Shown: positions 52,113-63,400 of the stretch, one piece after another
Position numbering within the stretch: the first letter of the stretch is position 1
Layout: each line of letters starts with the position of its first letter
Assembly (NCBI RefSeq): GCF_002970935.1
Contig: NZ_CP027194.1
Coordinates: 1,798,001-1,862,000 of the forward strand
Source: Lactobacillus sp. CBA3606
GTDB lineage: Bacteria; Bacillota; Bacilli; Lactobacillales; Lactobacillaceae
Reading direction: 5' to 3'
DNA: 64,000 bases
Notes under the pieces: generated by a model
What the model was told of the DNA's origin: nothing
The model's database searches: none
Seen by the model: only the letters and a program-made list of their open reading frames with translations
Made by a program: the position numbers and the translations under genes

Positions 52113-52826
52113 ATGAAAGTTATCGTAGTAAAGGATCAAGCTGCCGGCGGCAAAGAAGGATTTAAGGTCTTTAAGGATGCCTTAGATGATGGGGCTAAAG
52201 TATTTGGGTTGGCAACTGGTTCAACACCCGTTACAACTTATCAAGAAATCGTAAAGAGTGACTTAGATTTCAGTAACTGCACATCCGTTAACTTGGATGA
52301 ATATGTTGGTATTGCACCAGACAATGACCAAAGTTACAAATATTTCATGCAATCACATTTATTTGACCAAAAGCCATTCAAGGCGTCATTCTTACCAAAT
52401 GGGTTAGCTGCTAATCCAGATGAAGAAGTTAAACGTTATGACAAGGTTATCGACGAACATCCAATTGATTTACAAATCTTAGGAATTGGTCGGAATGGTC
52501 ATATTGGGTTTAACGAACCTGGTACTTCTCGCGATGTTACGACCCATGTTGTTGATTTAACACCGTCAACCATCGAAGCCAACGCTCGGTTCTTCGCCAG
52601 CGAAAATGATGTGCCTAAGCAAGCCTTCTCAATGGGCTTAGCTTCAATCATGAAGAGCAAGCACTTATTGCTTGAAGCCTTTGGCGAGAACAAAGCCGAC
52701 GCAGTTAAGGGCATGATTGAAGGTCCTGACACCCCTGATCTACCAGCCAGCATTTTGCAAAATCATCCTAACGTTACCGTTATTATTGATGAAGCTGCAG
52801 CTAGCAAATTAAGCAAAAAATACTAA
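52113..52826 (+). CDS. nagB: Glucosamine-6-phosphate deaminase
   Basis: 237 residues from ATG 52113 (AGAGGGAG upstream). Converts glucosamine-6-phosphate to fructose-6-phosphate and ammonium. [54 protein letters not shown] carry the catalytic Asp and His. Short version without the E. coli allosteric tail, as in Firmicutes. Highly biased codons. Regulated from two NagR-like operators. Confidence 0.96.
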   Translation: MKVIVVKDQAAGGKEGFKVFKDALDDGAKVFGLATGSTPVTTYQEIVKSDLDFSNCTSVNLDEYVGIAPDNDQSYKYFMQSHLFDQKPFKASFLPNGLAANPDEEVKRYDKVIDEHPIDLQILGIGRNGHIGFNEPGTSRDVTTHVVDLTPSTIEANARFFASENDVPKQAFSMGLASIMKSKHLLLEAFGENKADAVKGMIEGPDTPDLPASILQNHPNVTVIIDEAAASKLSKKY

Positions 52827-52850
52827 TTTAAACGCATCCTAGAAGCTTAG

Positions 52851-52887
52851 CATCACGAGACCATTTTGGTTTTGTGATGTTTTTTTG
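52851..52887 (+). terminator. nagB terminator
   Basis: CATCACgagACC pairs with GGTtttGTGATG, followed by T8. Confidence 0.9.
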
Positions 52888-52905
52888 CTGGTTGAAAAAC
52901 AATCG

Positions 52906-52945
52906 AAAAAACGTCACCCTAAAATTAATCAAGGTGACGTTTTTT
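52906..52945. terminator. Bidirectional terminator, nagB/pepD
   Basis: AACGTCACC and GGTGACGTT arms with A6 before and T6 after; ends the minus-strand dipeptidase transcript. Confidence 0.9.
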
Positions 52946-52960
52946 GTATCAAATATCAAG

Positions 52961-54385
52961 TTATAGATTCTGGCCTTTTTCCCAACTAGTTGCTGATAAT
53001 AATAAGCTTTGTTTAACCAGCTGATCGAATAAAGCATAGGTCCGTTTTGAGATTTCACCAGCTGTTTCAGCGTTTGCCCGCGTTAAAGTAGTTGCGACAT
53101 TTTTTCCTTTAACCATGGCATCCGTCTTCGCCACACGGCCCAACGCATAGGATTGGCACCCAGCACGAAAGGCATTAACCGTGGCGGCGAAGTCGTGCCA
53201 GTGTGGTTCAATCAAAGCGGATAAGGTTTTGTTTAACCAGTAGACGTTGTGGCTATCGACCGTGGCTGTCGTATTGCGGTAGTCCAGCGGCGTGTCATTA
53301 ATGTTGGTAAAGAATGGGACGGCGGGCGCATAGGCGAATAAGCCCATCGTTACCCATTGAATCGCCGCTTGTTCGGCCGGAACATCATTGCGGATTTGCA
53401 AGATGGATTGACATTGATTGCGGTCCATCGCAATCGAACGGTACCGCTTTTGTTCCGCAACAGTTCCAGAAGCATAGGTGTCAAATGGATCATATGGCGT
53501 GCCATTATAGTGTGACGATAGGAAGAACTGAACGTCATCAACTGCTAATAAATGGCTGGGTTTACGAGACATTGGCATCGTTTGATCGGTCGGTTGTTGT
53601 GTGGTTATCTCAGGGTTGAACAAGGTTTGCCCGTACCAAGTTCGCGGCGTGTTGTAGTAGGCATCGTCTTCGCCATGGGTCCCAAAAATTTGACGGAAAT
53701 TAAAGTGATCAGGAGCGGGATTCAAATGGTTCTGGTTAACAAAGGCCACTAAATCGGTGGCACCTAAAAAGTTATCAGTATCGTTTAAATCCAGTTCTTC
53801 TATGACCATTTGGTTAGGGACAATTGCATAGGTCGCTTCAGGTAAGCGCATGGCGCCCCAATGATGACCGCCAGCAGTTTCTAACAACCAGATATCATTA
53901 TGGTCATTGAACGCAATGCTGTTGCTTTCACCAGTCCCGTATTTTTCGATTAAGGCACCCAGCCGTTGGACGCCGGCTTTCGCACTTTTGATGTACGGCA
54001 ACACTAATGTGACCATTGCTTCCTCATTAATCCCATCGGTGACGAGTGGATCGTAACCTAAAACACGGGCATTAGTGGCTGTGGTTTCAGTTGCACTCAT
54101 GCCGACGTTATGGTCATTAATCCCAGCTTCTTCATATTGACCGTCGCTTTGGTCTGCCTGTGGGGTACCCGTATAACGGTAAGCGTGGTCGGGTAACGGC
54201 ACCGTCACGCCGGTTGTGACCGAGGTGAAGGTCGCGTTCGGCTGATCAGTAGCAGGATGGACTACAAATTTAATGGGATTAATTGGGCCGTAACCATCCT
54301 CGTTACGTGCGACCATCGTGGACCCATCGATACTAGCGGCTTTACCGACTAATATTTCGGTGCAATCAGAACTTTTATTTATCAT
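52961..54385 (-). CDS. pepD: C69-family dipeptidase
   Basis: 474 residues from ATG 54385 (AAGGGGG upstream); the longer frame is not supported. Ntn-hydrolase: a short propeptide ends before Cys8 in SSDCTEILVGKAASIDGSTM, then VARNEDGYG, GINDHNVGMSATETTATNAR and WLLETAGGHHWGA. After self-processing Cys becomes the N-terminal nucleophile, as in Lactobacillus PepD. Cytoplasmic dipeptide hydrolysis. Confidence 0.92.
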   Translation of the reverse strand: MINKSSDCTEILVGKAASIDGSTMVARNEDGYGPINPIKFVVHPATDQPNATFTSVTTGVTVPLPDHAYRYTGTPQADQSDGQYEEAGINDHNVGMSATETTATNARVLGYDPLVTDGINEEAMVTLVLPYIKSAKAGVQRLGALIEKYGTGESNSIAFNDHNDIWLLETAGGHHWGAMRLPEATYAIVPNQMVIEELDLNDTDNFLGATDLVAFVNQNHLNPAPDHFNFRQIFGTHGEDDAYYNTPRTWYGQTLFNPEITTQQPTDQTMPMSRKPSHLLAVDDVQFFLSSHYNGTPYDPFDTYASGTVAEQKRYRSIAMDRNQCQSILQIRNDVPAEQAAIQWVTMGLFAYAPAVPFFTNINDTPLDYRNTTATVDSHNVYWLNKTLSALIEPHWHDFAATVNAFRAGCQSYALGRVAKTDAMVKGKNVATTLTRANAETAGEISKRTYALFDQLVKQSLLLSATSWEKGQNL

Positions 54386-54680
54386 TAGTGTTGCCCCCTT
54401 GATTGCTTCTAGTATAGGAGTCTGAGGCGAGAATTCAACGGTGGTCAGATGAGTCACTTGTGAAAACGCAATCATTTAGGTGGCAATTGAATTCATGAAA
54501 CGGCTATCATTCCTTTTAAATTAGCAATTTGCGAGCGTGTGCCAACCTTTTGACTTGTGAATTAGTGAGTTTAATTTTGGCACACTTTCCTGTGCCACGG
54601 GTCTACCTAGAACTCCTTGAAACCGTTTTCTATACTCGATATGATAGAGACGTTAAGAAAAAGGAAGGAGCTTTAGTGTA
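54386..54680 (+). promoter_or_regulatory. mtlA control region: candidate MtlR operator, cre and promoter
   Basis: TTGGCACA-CTTTCC-TGTGCCAC (54577-54598) is an inverted repeat close to the MtlR activator site known from bacilli (TTGNCACA-N4-TGTGNCAA). A further arm GTGTGCCAA lies at 54537-54545. Promoter TTGAAA (54617-54622), 17 bases, TATGAT (54640-54645); cre TGAAACCGTTTTCT (54618-54631) overlaps the -35, so CcpA would block it. Operator centre is about 65 bases before the start, fitting activation. Confidence 0.72.
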
Positions 54681-56519
54681 ATGAAAGCAGCAAATGTAAA
54701 TAATTCTGCAACCCAATCCGCTCCTGTTGCAAAGAAGCCGGGTATCAAAGCCCGGGTACAAAAATTTGGGAGTGCCTTAAGTAACATGGTCATGCCGAAT
54801 ATCGGGGCCTTTATTGCTTGGGGGTTAATTACCGCCATCTTTATGAAGGGTGGTTGGTTCCCAAATGCGGATTTGGCTAAGATGATTCAACCCATGGTTA
54901 ATTATCTCTTACCACTACTAATCGCGTTTACCGGTGGGAATATGATTGCCGGTCATCGTGGTGGGGTCGTTGGTGCGATTGCAACCATTGGGGTCATTGT
55001 TGGGTCCAACATTCCAATGTTTATTGGGGCCATGATTATGGGACCACTTGGTGGCTGGGCCATCAAGAAATGGGACGATGCGATTTCAGATAAAGTCCGG
55101 AGTGGCTTTGAAATGCTCGTTAATAACTTCTCCGCTGGGATTATGGGGATGTTACTAGCCATTGTTGGGTATTACGGTATTGGGCCGGTTGTTGCGGGTG
55201 CTAGTGCAGCGATGGCCGCCGGGGTTAACTGGATTATCAAGGTTAACTTATTACCATTAGCGAATGTCTTTATTGAACCAGCCAAGATTTTATTCTTAAA
55301 TAATGCAATTAATCAGGGGATTTTAACCCCACTTGGGATTCAATCAGCTGCTTCAGCTGGTAAATCAATTCTGTTCTTACTTGAACCAGATCCAGGTCCA
55401 GGTCTTGGGGTCTTGTTAGCCTTTGCTTTATTCGGTAAAGGAACGGCCAAGGCTTCAGCACCGAGTGCGATGATTATTCACTTCTTTGGTGGGATTCATG
55501 AAATTTACTTCCCATACATTTTAATGAAACCAGCCTTATTCTTAGCAGTTATCGCTGGTGGGGTTACCGGTACGGCGACCTTTAGTTTGTTAAACGTTGG
55601 TTTGAAGTCAACGCCATCACCTGGTTCGATCTTCATGCTGTTCATCATGTCACCCCGTAGCATTTCAAATTATATTGGCCTCTTGTTAGGGGTTGCCTTG
55701 GCGACGGTGGCCTCATTCATTGTTGCGGCGATTATCTTACGCCGTGATAAGAGTATGGGTGCCGAAGATTTGGCTGCTGCTCAAGGTCAAATGAGTGCGA
55801 TGAAGAATGCTAAGAATGGTGAAGCGGTTAATCCCGCCGAAGCCGCTGACGTGATTGCTTCTTATAAAGATGTTGATCATATTATCTTCGCTTGTGATGC
55901 CGGTATGGGATCATCCGCAATGGGGGCATCCTTATTACGGGATAAAGTGAAGAAAGCTGGTATTGAGATGTCCGTGACGAATACGGCCATCAGTAATTTG
56001 AAAGATGAACCAGGCTTATTAGTTATTACGCAAGATGAATTAGCTGATCGAGCTGCCCAAAAAGCACCGCATGCTTTACGGTTGGCCGTTGATAATTTCT
56101 TGAGCAGTCCTAAGTATGATCAAGTCGTTGTTAACTTAAAGGCTCGCGATCAAGTTAGTCCGGAACCAGCACCTGCTTCAGCAGCACCACAAAGTGCCAC
56201 CGAAGATCCGAGTGCATTACCTGACAACTTAGATTTAACCGTCGTTAACGAAGTGGTCTTTGTTCATCATGATGGTCACTTGGGAACCGCAACCATGGCA
56301 ACGTCATTGATGAAAGGGCGTTTAAAGAAAGCTAACAAGTCAATTGCTGTTAAGAACTTAGGTATTGATGAATTGCAAGATAACCACAGTCTCTTAGTTG
56401 TTTCCAGTTCGGAAGCCGCTAAAAACTTGAAGACCCGTTATACACACGTTCAAGTGTTAGTCACGGACGACCTTCTGAACTCGCCTAAATATGATAAGAT
56501 GGTCTTAGGATTAAAATAA
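54681..56519 (+). CDS. mtlA: Mannitol PTS EIICB with a second, Cys-less EIIB-like domain
   Basis: 612 residues. EIIC (residues 30-350: NMVMPNIGAFIAWGLITAIF, GGNMIAGHRGGVVGAIATIG, HFFGGIHEIYFPYILMKPAL) is followed by a normal EIIB with phosphocysteine Cys405 (FACDAGMGSSAMGASLL). After a Pro/Ala-rich linker (about residues 493-513) a second EIIB-like copy reads FVHHDGHLGTATMATSLM; His529 is at the Cys position, so it cannot be phosphorylated in the usual way. Imports mannitol as mannitol-1-phosphate. AAGGAG ribosome site. Confidence 0.93.
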   Translation: MKAANVNNSATQSAPVAKKPGIKARVQKFGSALSNMVMPNIGAFIAWGLITAIFMKGGWFPNADLAKMIQPMVNYLLPLLIAFTGGNMIAGHRGGVVGAIATIGVIVGSNIPMFIGAMIMGPLGGWAIKKWDDAISDKVRSGFEMLVNNFSAGIMGMLLAIVGYYGIGPVVAGASAAMAAGVNWIIKVNLLPLANVFIEPAKILFLNNAINQGILTPLGIQSAASAGKSILFLLEPDPGPGLGVLLAFALFGKGTAKASAPSAMIIHFFGGIHEIYFPYILMKPALFLAVIAGGVTGTATFSLLNVGLKSTPSPGSIFMLFIMSPRSISNYIGLLLGVALATVASFIVAAIILRRDKSMGAEDLAAAQGQMSAMKNAKNGEAVNPAEAADVIASYKDVDHIIFACDAGMGSSAMGASLLRDKVKKAGIEMSVTNTAISNLKDEPGLLVITQDELADRAAQKAPHALRLAVDNFLSSPKYDQVVVNLKARDQVSPEPAPASAAPQSATEDPSALPDNLDLTVVNEVVFVHHDGHLGTATMATSLMKGRLKKANKSIAVKNLGIDELQDNHSLLVVSSSEAAKNLKTRYTHVQVLVTDDLLNSPKYDKMVLGLK

Positions 56520-56542
56520 ACCGTTATCATATGAGGTGACCC

Positions 56543-58618
56543 ATGGTTAAGTTCACGAAACGTCAAGACGAATTACTACAGTTATTGTTGGCTAGCCCAA
56601 CGGGACTCAGCATGAGTCAGATTGAAACCGCCATCAATAGCAGTCGTCGGACGATCTATCGAGAGTTTAGCAACTTAGAACTAGTTCTTGAAAATGCGCA
56701 TTTAAAAGTTGTTAATCACGAGCATCGGTTCCAATTAAGTGGGACGGCGACGGAATTAACGGCTTTTAAAGCCCAATTGACAGCTAGTCATGGGATTACG
56801 CCCGCCTTTGATTCGCAAACACGGCAGAATGCCTTAGCTTGTCGCATCCTAATGGCGGACCGTTCGATGAAGTTAAAAGAATTAGCGTTAGATTTTAACG
56901 TCAGTATTGCGACTATTTCCAATGATTTAAACACGTTGAGTACCCCCTTTGCAGACTATGAACTTTCAATTGAACGCTTAAAGTCGCGGGGAATTCAAGT
57001 GGCCGGCACGGAAGGCAATATTCGGAGTTTGTTTGCTACGATTTTGAATCATGCCATCAATGACTACGAATTCTTCAAAACAATTGGTAAGCTCAAACGT
57101 GGGTTGGAAGTGTCAACGATTGATGAACAATCTTATTTTCTCAGTCAATTAGATACCACCGTCTTAATGTACTGTTACCAAGCGGTGCGAAGCTTGAAAA
57201 AACAATATTTTTCGGCGGTGCCGGATGGTCAATTACAACAATTGATTATCACGCTAACGACCGCTGTCATGCGGTTACAACGCGGTCAACGGGTGACGTA
57301 TTTACAAGGTATCAATCGCGATGACTTCTTAAAGTATCAACGGATTGCCTTAGCGATTTTGACACAATTGCCAGGAACGTTGAAAGCCCAGATTACCGGT
57401 GCTGAGATTGACTTTTTAGCCCAGCAGATTAAAGGCCTCACGTTTCGGATTGACCAGGATGCGTCATTGTCTAATTATGATTTGCAACTCACGTATCGAG
57501 TGAAAAAGTTAATTGATGCCGTTGCCCAGTATTTTGATTGGTCATTTGGGACGGATGATCAACTGCTCAATAATTTGACGGCACACATGCAGATCGCATT
57601 ACAACGGAACGGTATTCCCGGGCCAGTACCGCCGAGTCCAGAGTTACAGGAAGTCCGTTCTCAGTATCCAAAGTTATATTCGGCCGTGGTGCGGGGCTTT
57701 GCGGCCACGTTCCCGGATCAGAACTTTCAGATTGATGAACTAACGTATTTGCTGATTCATTTTGCCAGTACTTATGAACAACAGTTAAGTCATCAAGCGT
57801 TGAAAGTCTTGGTGCTATGTCCCAATGGGATGACGACGGCGCGGATTTTAAAAACGCGTTTGGCACGCTTGATTCCAGAAATTACCATGATTGAAGTGGC
57901 TCGGATTGGGAGTCTTGGTCAGATTGATTTAAAGCAATTTGACATGATTCTCTCAACGACCCAACTACCGGGATTCAAGTTGAATTATCGGGTAGTCAGT
58001 CCCTTGTTACTTGAAAATGAAGTGAGTGCGTTGCGTGATTATATCCACCAGTATTTTCCAAGTACCCAGTTGGTAGATGCGCAACCGGCCCCCCAGCCGG
58101 AACTCACTTTAGACTTTGACACGACCTATCAACGGCTAACAATTGCGAAAAAAATTTTGGACCAGTTCACAATTACCGCCATTGCTAATGAACAGGCGAC
58201 GATTGCGGAAACCTTAGTGAAAATCACACGGTTACTTGATCCAAAATTAGTCCGTGACCCTTTAGAAGTGGCCGGAAAATTGTTACACCGAATTGGAGTT
58301 GCCCCAGTTGGTATTCCCAAAACCAACTTGGCGCTCGTGCATACTTTAAGTCAACAAGTCACGGCACCGTATTGTGCCATCTTTGAATTGACAACGCCAA
58401 TGACGTTTAAAAGCATGGATGACCAAACGATTCAACTCCAGCGTATCGTACTGATGCTGGGTCCGGAAAATATGAGTAGTTTTGAAAATCGCTTAATGGG
58501 CAAGTTAAGTGCCCTAGTGATCGAAAACCAAGCGAACACCACCGCCTTTATGACGGGCAGTCGCCCAGAATTGTATCAATTAATTAGTCAAGCATTTTTG
58601 AACGAACTAACGAAATAG
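56543..58618 (+). CDS. mtlR: Mannitol operon transcriptional activator
   Basis: 691 residues. Order: N-terminal Mga/HTH_11 (RQDELLQLLLASPTGLSMSQ), second HTH (LKELALDFNVSIATISNDLN), two PRD domains (INDYEFFKTIGKLKRGLE; LTAHMQIALQRNGIP), EIIB-Gat-like domain with Cys in VLVLCPNGMTTARILKTRLA, and an EIIA-Mtl-like domain (PKTNLALVHTLSQQV). Activity depends on phosphorylation by HPr/EII components. Lies between mtlA and mtlF. GAGGTGA ribosome site. Confidence 0.93.
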   Translation: MVKFTKRQDELLQLLLASPTGLSMSQIETAINSSRRTIYREFSNLELVLENAHLKVVNHEHRFQLSGTATELTAFKAQLTASHGITPAFDSQTRQNALACRILMADRSMKLKELALDFNVSIATISNDLNTLSTPFADYELSIERLKSRGIQVAGTEGNIRSLFATILNHAINDYEFFKTIGKLKRGLEVSTIDEQSYFLSQLDTTVLMYCYQAVRSLKKQYFSAVPDGQLQQLIITLTTAVMRLQRGQRVTYLQGINRDDFLKYQRIALAILTQLPGTLKAQITGAEIDFLAQQIKGLTFRIDQDASLSNYDLQLTYRVKKLIDAVAQYFDWSFGTDDQLLNNLTAHMQIALQRNGIPGPVPPSPELQEVRSQYPKLYSAVVRGFAATFPDQNFQIDELTYLLIHFASTYEQQLSHQALKVLVLCPNGMTTARILKTRLARLIPEITMIEVARIGSLGQIDLKQFDMILSTTQLPGFKLNYRVVSPLLLENEVSALRDYIHQYFPSTQLVDAQPAPQPELTLDFDTTYQRLTIAKKILDQFTITAIANEQATIAETLVKITRLLDPKLVRDPLEVAGKLLHRIGVAPVGIPKTNLALVHTLSQQVTAPYCAIFELTTPMTFKSMDDQTIQLQRIVLMLGPENMSSFENRLMGKLSALVIENQANTTAFMTGSRPELYQLISQAFLNELTK

Positions 58619-58633
58619 TGTAGGTGAATAAAA

Positions 58634-59083
58634 ATGGAAGCTTTAGATAAAAAGATGATTGCTTTAAATCAACAAGTTGCCACGCAAGCAGAAGGGATTC
58701 GGTTAGCTGGTCAATTATTGGTCGATGGTGGTTGTGTCGAACCAGAATATATTGATGCGATGCAGGCCCGTAACCAAGATGTTTCCGTGTATATGGGTAA
58801 CTTCATTGCCATTCCCCATGGAACTGAGGATGGCATGAAATATATTAAGAAAACGGGAATCTCCGTGGTGCAAGTTCCAATGGGTGTGAGCTGGGGTGAT
58901 CCCGAAAATGATGACGATGATAAAGCCGTCACAGTAATCTTCGGGATTGCTGGCTTGAATGGTGAACACTTGAACCTCTTATCACAGATTGCCATCTACT
59001 GTAGCGACGTGGCGAACGTGGCGAAGTTAGCTGATGCTCAATCCGAAGATGAAATTATTAATCTATTAAAGGAAGTTGATTAG
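58634..59083 (+). CDS. mtlF: Mannitol PTS EIIA
   Basis: 149 residues. Phospho-His62 in [17 protein letters not shown]; fructose/mannitol EIIA fold. It passes phosphate from HPr to the EIIB domain of MtlA and also to MtlR. Its last codons hold the ribosome site of mtlD. Confidence 0.95.
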   Translation: MEALDKKMIALNQQVATQAEGIRLAGQLLVDGGCVEPEYIDAMQARNQDVSVYMGNFIAIPHGTEDGMKYIKKTGISVVQVPMGVSWGDPENDDDDKAVTVIFGIAGLNGEHLNLLSQIAIYCSDVANVAKLADAQSEDEIINLLKEVD

Positions 59084-59084
59084 C

Positions 59085-60239
59085 ATGTTAGACGTACATT
59101 TTGGTGCCGGTAATATTGGTCGGGGTTTCATTGGTGAAACCTTAGCGGACAATGGATTTAAGATTACTTTCGTGGATGTTAACGAAACGTTGATTGATGA
59201 ATTAAACGAGCGACATGGTTATACGATTGAATTGGCGGCAGAAGGCCAAGAACATATCGAAGTTCATGACGTTAAAGGGATTAATAACGGTAAAGATCCA
59301 CAAGCCGTTGCCGCTGAAATCGCGCAAGCTGACTTGGTCACAACTGCGATTGGGCCTAAGATTCTGAAGTTCATCGCACCGTTGATTGCGGATGGGATTA
59401 AGTTACGTCAAGCTAATGCTGATACCACACCTTTAGATGTGATTGCTTGTGAAAATATGATTGGTGGGAGCCAATCTTTGAAGCAATCCGTTTATGAAGC
59501 TTTGGATGATAGCGAAAAAGCATGGGCAGACCAATATATTGGCTTCCCTAATGCCGCTGTTGACCGGATTGTACCGTTACAAAAACATGATGATCCGTTA
59601 TTCGTTTCAGTCGAACCATTCAAAGAATGGGTCATTGACAAGTCACAAATGAAGAACCCAAAGATTCAATTAAAAGGGGTCGATTATGCAGATGACTTGG
59701 AACCTTATATCGAACGGAAGCTCTTCTCTGTTAATACCGGACATGCGACCGTGGCTTACACGGGTAATATGAAAGGGTACAAGACGATTGGTGAAGCGGT
59801 TAAAGATGACAGTGTTGTTGCTCAAGCGCAACGTGTCTTAAGCGAAACTGGAGACTTACTCATTCAAAAGTGGGGGTTTGATCCAGAAGTTCACCATGCT
59901 TACCAAGCGAAGATTTTGAGCCGGTTTGAAAATCCTTATATCTCCGATGATATCGAACGGGTTGGCCGGACCCCAATTCGGAAGTTGGGCTTTGACGAAC
60001 GATTCATTCGTCCAATTCGTGAATTGAAGGAACGTGGCCGGGATTACAGTGCCTTAGTCGACACTGCCGGTATGATGTTCTTCTTTGATTATCCGAATGA
60101 TGCCGAAAGCGTCAAGTTACAACAATTATTGAAGGATGAACCAATTGAAGCAGTCATTAAGACAGCGACTGGTTTGAAAGATGCCGCTTTGATTGATGAA
60201 ATCAAGGCTGCGTATGAAAAACATTTAGCTGAAAAATAA
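59085..60239 (+). CDS. mtlD: Mannitol-1-phosphate 5-dehydrogenase
   Basis: 384 residues. Oxidises mannitol-1-phosphate to fructose-6-phosphate with NAD. NAD site [47 protein letters not shown] and [16 protein letters not shown] motifs. ATG 59085, one base after the mtlF stop, is preferred to a TTG nine bases upstream because GGAAG is spaced for it. Confidence 0.96.
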   Translation: MLDVHFGAGNIGRGFIGETLADNGFKITFVDVNETLIDELNERHGYTIELAAEGQEHIEVHDVKGINNGKDPQAVAAEIAQADLVTTAIGPKILKFIAPLIADGIKLRQANADTTPLDVIACENMIGGSQSLKQSVYEALDDSEKAWADQYIGFPNAAVDRIVPLQKHDDPLFVSVEPFKEWVIDKSQMKNPKIQLKGVDYADDLEPYIERKLFSVNTGHATVAYTGNMKGYKTIGEAVKDDSVVAQAQRVLSETGDLLIQKWGFDPEVHHAYQAKILSRFENPYISDDIERVGRTPIRKLGFDERFIRPIRELKERGRDYSALVDTAGMMFFFDYPNDAESVKLQQLLKDEPIEAVIKTATGLKDAALIDEIKAAYEKHLAEK

Positions 60240-60252
60240 ATCAAGTTAACTT

Positions 60253-60294
60253 AAAGGACTGATTGCCAACCGCCAGGGCAACCAGTCCTTTTTT
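60253..60294 (+). terminator. mtl operon terminator
   Basis: AAAGGACTG (60253-60261) with CAGTCCTTT (60283-60291) and inner TTGCC/GGCAA, then T run. Confidence 0.93.
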
Positions 60295-60392
60295 GACTCA
60301 AATGTCAGTCGGGTTATTTACTTGGGCTAATTATCGGCAGATGGACTTAATCAAAAAAATCAGGTTAGCAAGCGCAATTGGCATACAAAAAA

Positions 60393-60406
60393 TGTAAGCG
60401 ATGGCA
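60393..60406 (+). promoter_or_regulatory. cre-like site before the Mur-ligase/CapA gene
   Basis: TGTAAGCGATGGCA fits TGNAANCGNNNNCA at all fixed positions, 56 bases before the start codon. The surrounding promoter is not clear. Confidence 0.5.
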
Positions 60407-60461
60407 TAATTGACTTAATAAAACTGATTATGTCAGTTAAGCCAGAAAGGGTTGGAAAGCG

Positions 60462-63400
60462 ATGATTAGTAATGAAACGTTCCTAAGTATGCATGAAATT
60501 GCTGAAATGTTAGATGGAAAGTGGGTGTTGCCACCGGCTGATGACCAAGCGTTAGTCGAGCATTATGCAATCTATCCAGGTGAGTTAATACATAAAGACC
60601 ATGCCAATTTATGGTTCGCAATGGATGTCCCAACTTGGCAGCGGGGGACAAGTAATACTGGGGTATATGCCACCACTTTTGCTGACTCACACGCTAAAGT
60701 TAGCCAATATCAACAGTACTTGCAGATGGCAGTTGTCCAACATCCGGTGGCTGATACGACCGTGCCTCAGCTACAAGTCACAGACCCTTATGTAGCGATG
60801 GTCACACTCTTTAAATGGGTCAATCAACATAATCCTAGTCGTAATGTGGGCATTACGGGGACTGTTGGGAAAAGTACGATGAAGGAATTAGTTGCAACGT
60901 TGTTATCATGTACGACCACGGCGAATAAAACGCCACTGAATCATAATTCACGGACGTCATCGCGGATTACAGTTCTGAATAATGCTAAAGCCGACTACAA
61001 TATCTTAGAAATTGCGTTGGCTTCATTATGGTATGGCCGCCAAAAAGTGGGCATTGTGGAAGATGTCAAGTTGGATTTAGCGATTTTGACGCAGGTTGGT
61101 GTCGGCCAACGCGGTTATGATGAACATAAAATGGCCGATTTTAAAACGCGAATTGCCTATGGGTTGAAGCCGGGTCAACCTTTTTTAGTTAATGGGGATA
61201 TTGCCAATATTGATGAAGTAGTAACGAATGCGCAACGGTATACGAAAAATATCGTGACATATGGAACCACCGCGGCCTGTGATTTTGTTGGACAAGTCAA
61301 TGCTGCAGGGCAACTGACTGTGACTTACCAAGATAAAGCGGTGGCGACGTTAACGGTGGCTGGTTTTGACCAAGGTCTCATTAGTAATATTATTGGTGCT
61401 TTGGCAGCTCATCAATTGTTAATAGGGGATTTGGCGCCGGCTGATTTAACAACTTTTGCCACCAGTTGTCAGGCTTTGGCTGTTAAAGCTTTGCAACAGA
61501 CAACGGTGCAGAATCATCAGGTGACCATTATTGATGATACGCATAATGCCGAGTTACTCTCGATGACGAACTTTATGCAGTATGCCCAAAGCTATCCTGT
61601 TTCAGCGCAGACGCAAAAGATTTTTATTGTCGGGCGGATTATTAACTTAGAATCGCAAGCGCGCCAAGTTTATCAGCAACTAGTGACGGAATTTAATCAA
61701 AGCCAGTTTGATACGGTCTATACGTTTGGTCCGGAGATTGATCAAGTTGCAGCTGAATTTAAGCCAGCACTTTATGGCGGACATTTTGAAACAATTGAGT
61801 TGCTGATTCAAGCGATTACGAAGCGTTTATCCACGGATACGGTTATTTTTATCAAGGGATCGAGTCGTAATTCGAAAATCAATCGTATTAGTCGGCAGTT
61901 TGTGAAGCAGGCGCCACATTACGTTGACGGTGTTGATCAAGTCGCAATTACTGAAATTGAACCAAGTTCAACGGCGTATACCACTAACGGTGTTGGGAGA
62001 TTGTTAGTGATTCTAAGTTGTTTAGAACGCTTAACTTATCGCAAGTTAAAGCTCACAGATTTGGTTAAGATCACGCAAGATTTAAATCACGATCGTAGTG
62101 TCAATAAAGTTGGGTTAACGGTGGGCGCCACTCACACGGTACTAGAATTGTTGAGTTTAGCGATTGTTGCGCCAGCACCGGATGTCATTATTAACTTGGC
62201 CGAATCAATTTTTGGCGGTAATCGAGCGGCAATTCAAGGCATACAACAGCGGGCCAAGCAATTGGGATTATCGGCCCAAGCGGTGGTTAACATTACTGGT
62301 CGACCAACTCGGCATCCGCAACGGACTTATTTAAGTGATGTAGAAAAGATTGGGGCTGCCCTAGTTAAATTGCCGAATGAGTTTTTAAGCTTGTTAAGTT
62401 TACAGCGGGCACAGCTGGCTAATAGTCGTCAGAGTTATCAGAAGCGGTCGCAGTTATTAAAAACTGGGAAAAACTATGGTTCAGTTTTCTTTGGGCCCCA
62501 AGAAAGTAATGGCTTGATCTTTTTCAATACGCCAACGGGTAAGCGGGCTATTGCATTTATTAATGCGCCGCATATTAGTTATATTGATACTAAGTTGGAA
62601 CAACTGATTGATGGTGGCTTGCCAGCAACGGCCGTTAAAACGCCGGTGGATAAAGTCACGTTAACGCAACCAATTATAAATTTATTGAGTGATACTTACT
62701 TTGGCGAGATGTATACGCGAGACCGGCAACGGCGCCAGATTGATGATGGGTTACAAAAATATGGCTATGGGCACTCTTTTGAAAAAATCGGGTCGTTCTT
62801 TTCAGCAACTGCGTATAATATTTTTAATTTTGAGGCGGTCTTTGCCAGTGGGCCGAGTGCCCTTACGGGGATTAAACCATTCGTGTTAGATGCTAAGGCT
62901 AAGCCAACGATTGCTGAATTAAAACGGCGCCACTTTAACCTAGCAATGATGGGGAATAATCATGCGAAAGATGCGGGCGCAGAAGCTTTGATGACTAGTA
63001 TTACGGCCTTTCATCAAGCTGGAATTGCCACGGTCGGTGCGGGAATCGATCAGACTGATAGCCGTCGCTTCGTTGAGTTTGACTATCATGGGCAAAAGAT
63101 TGCCTTGTTTAATGGCTATTGGTATCGTAACCCGGCCTATAATTTATTTGATTTTTATGCCAAAACAAACGTGGCCGGTGTTAATTGTTTGGATACCTTA
63201 GTATGGGAGGCAGTGCGGGATTATAAACAACAAAATCCGACGGCCAAGGTAATTGTTAGTGCCCATTGGGGTAATGATTTCCAAGAAAAAATTATGCCAG
63301 TCCAGCAAGCAACAGCCGAAAAACTCGTGAGCGCTGGGGCAGATTTGATTATTGGGCATGGCCCCCATATCTTACAGCCAATTAAGTATGTGGGTAAGGC

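Noticed and set aside
57567-57866. Minus-strand frame inside mtlR
   Set aside because: Antisense shadow of a well-conserved domain, no ribosome site.
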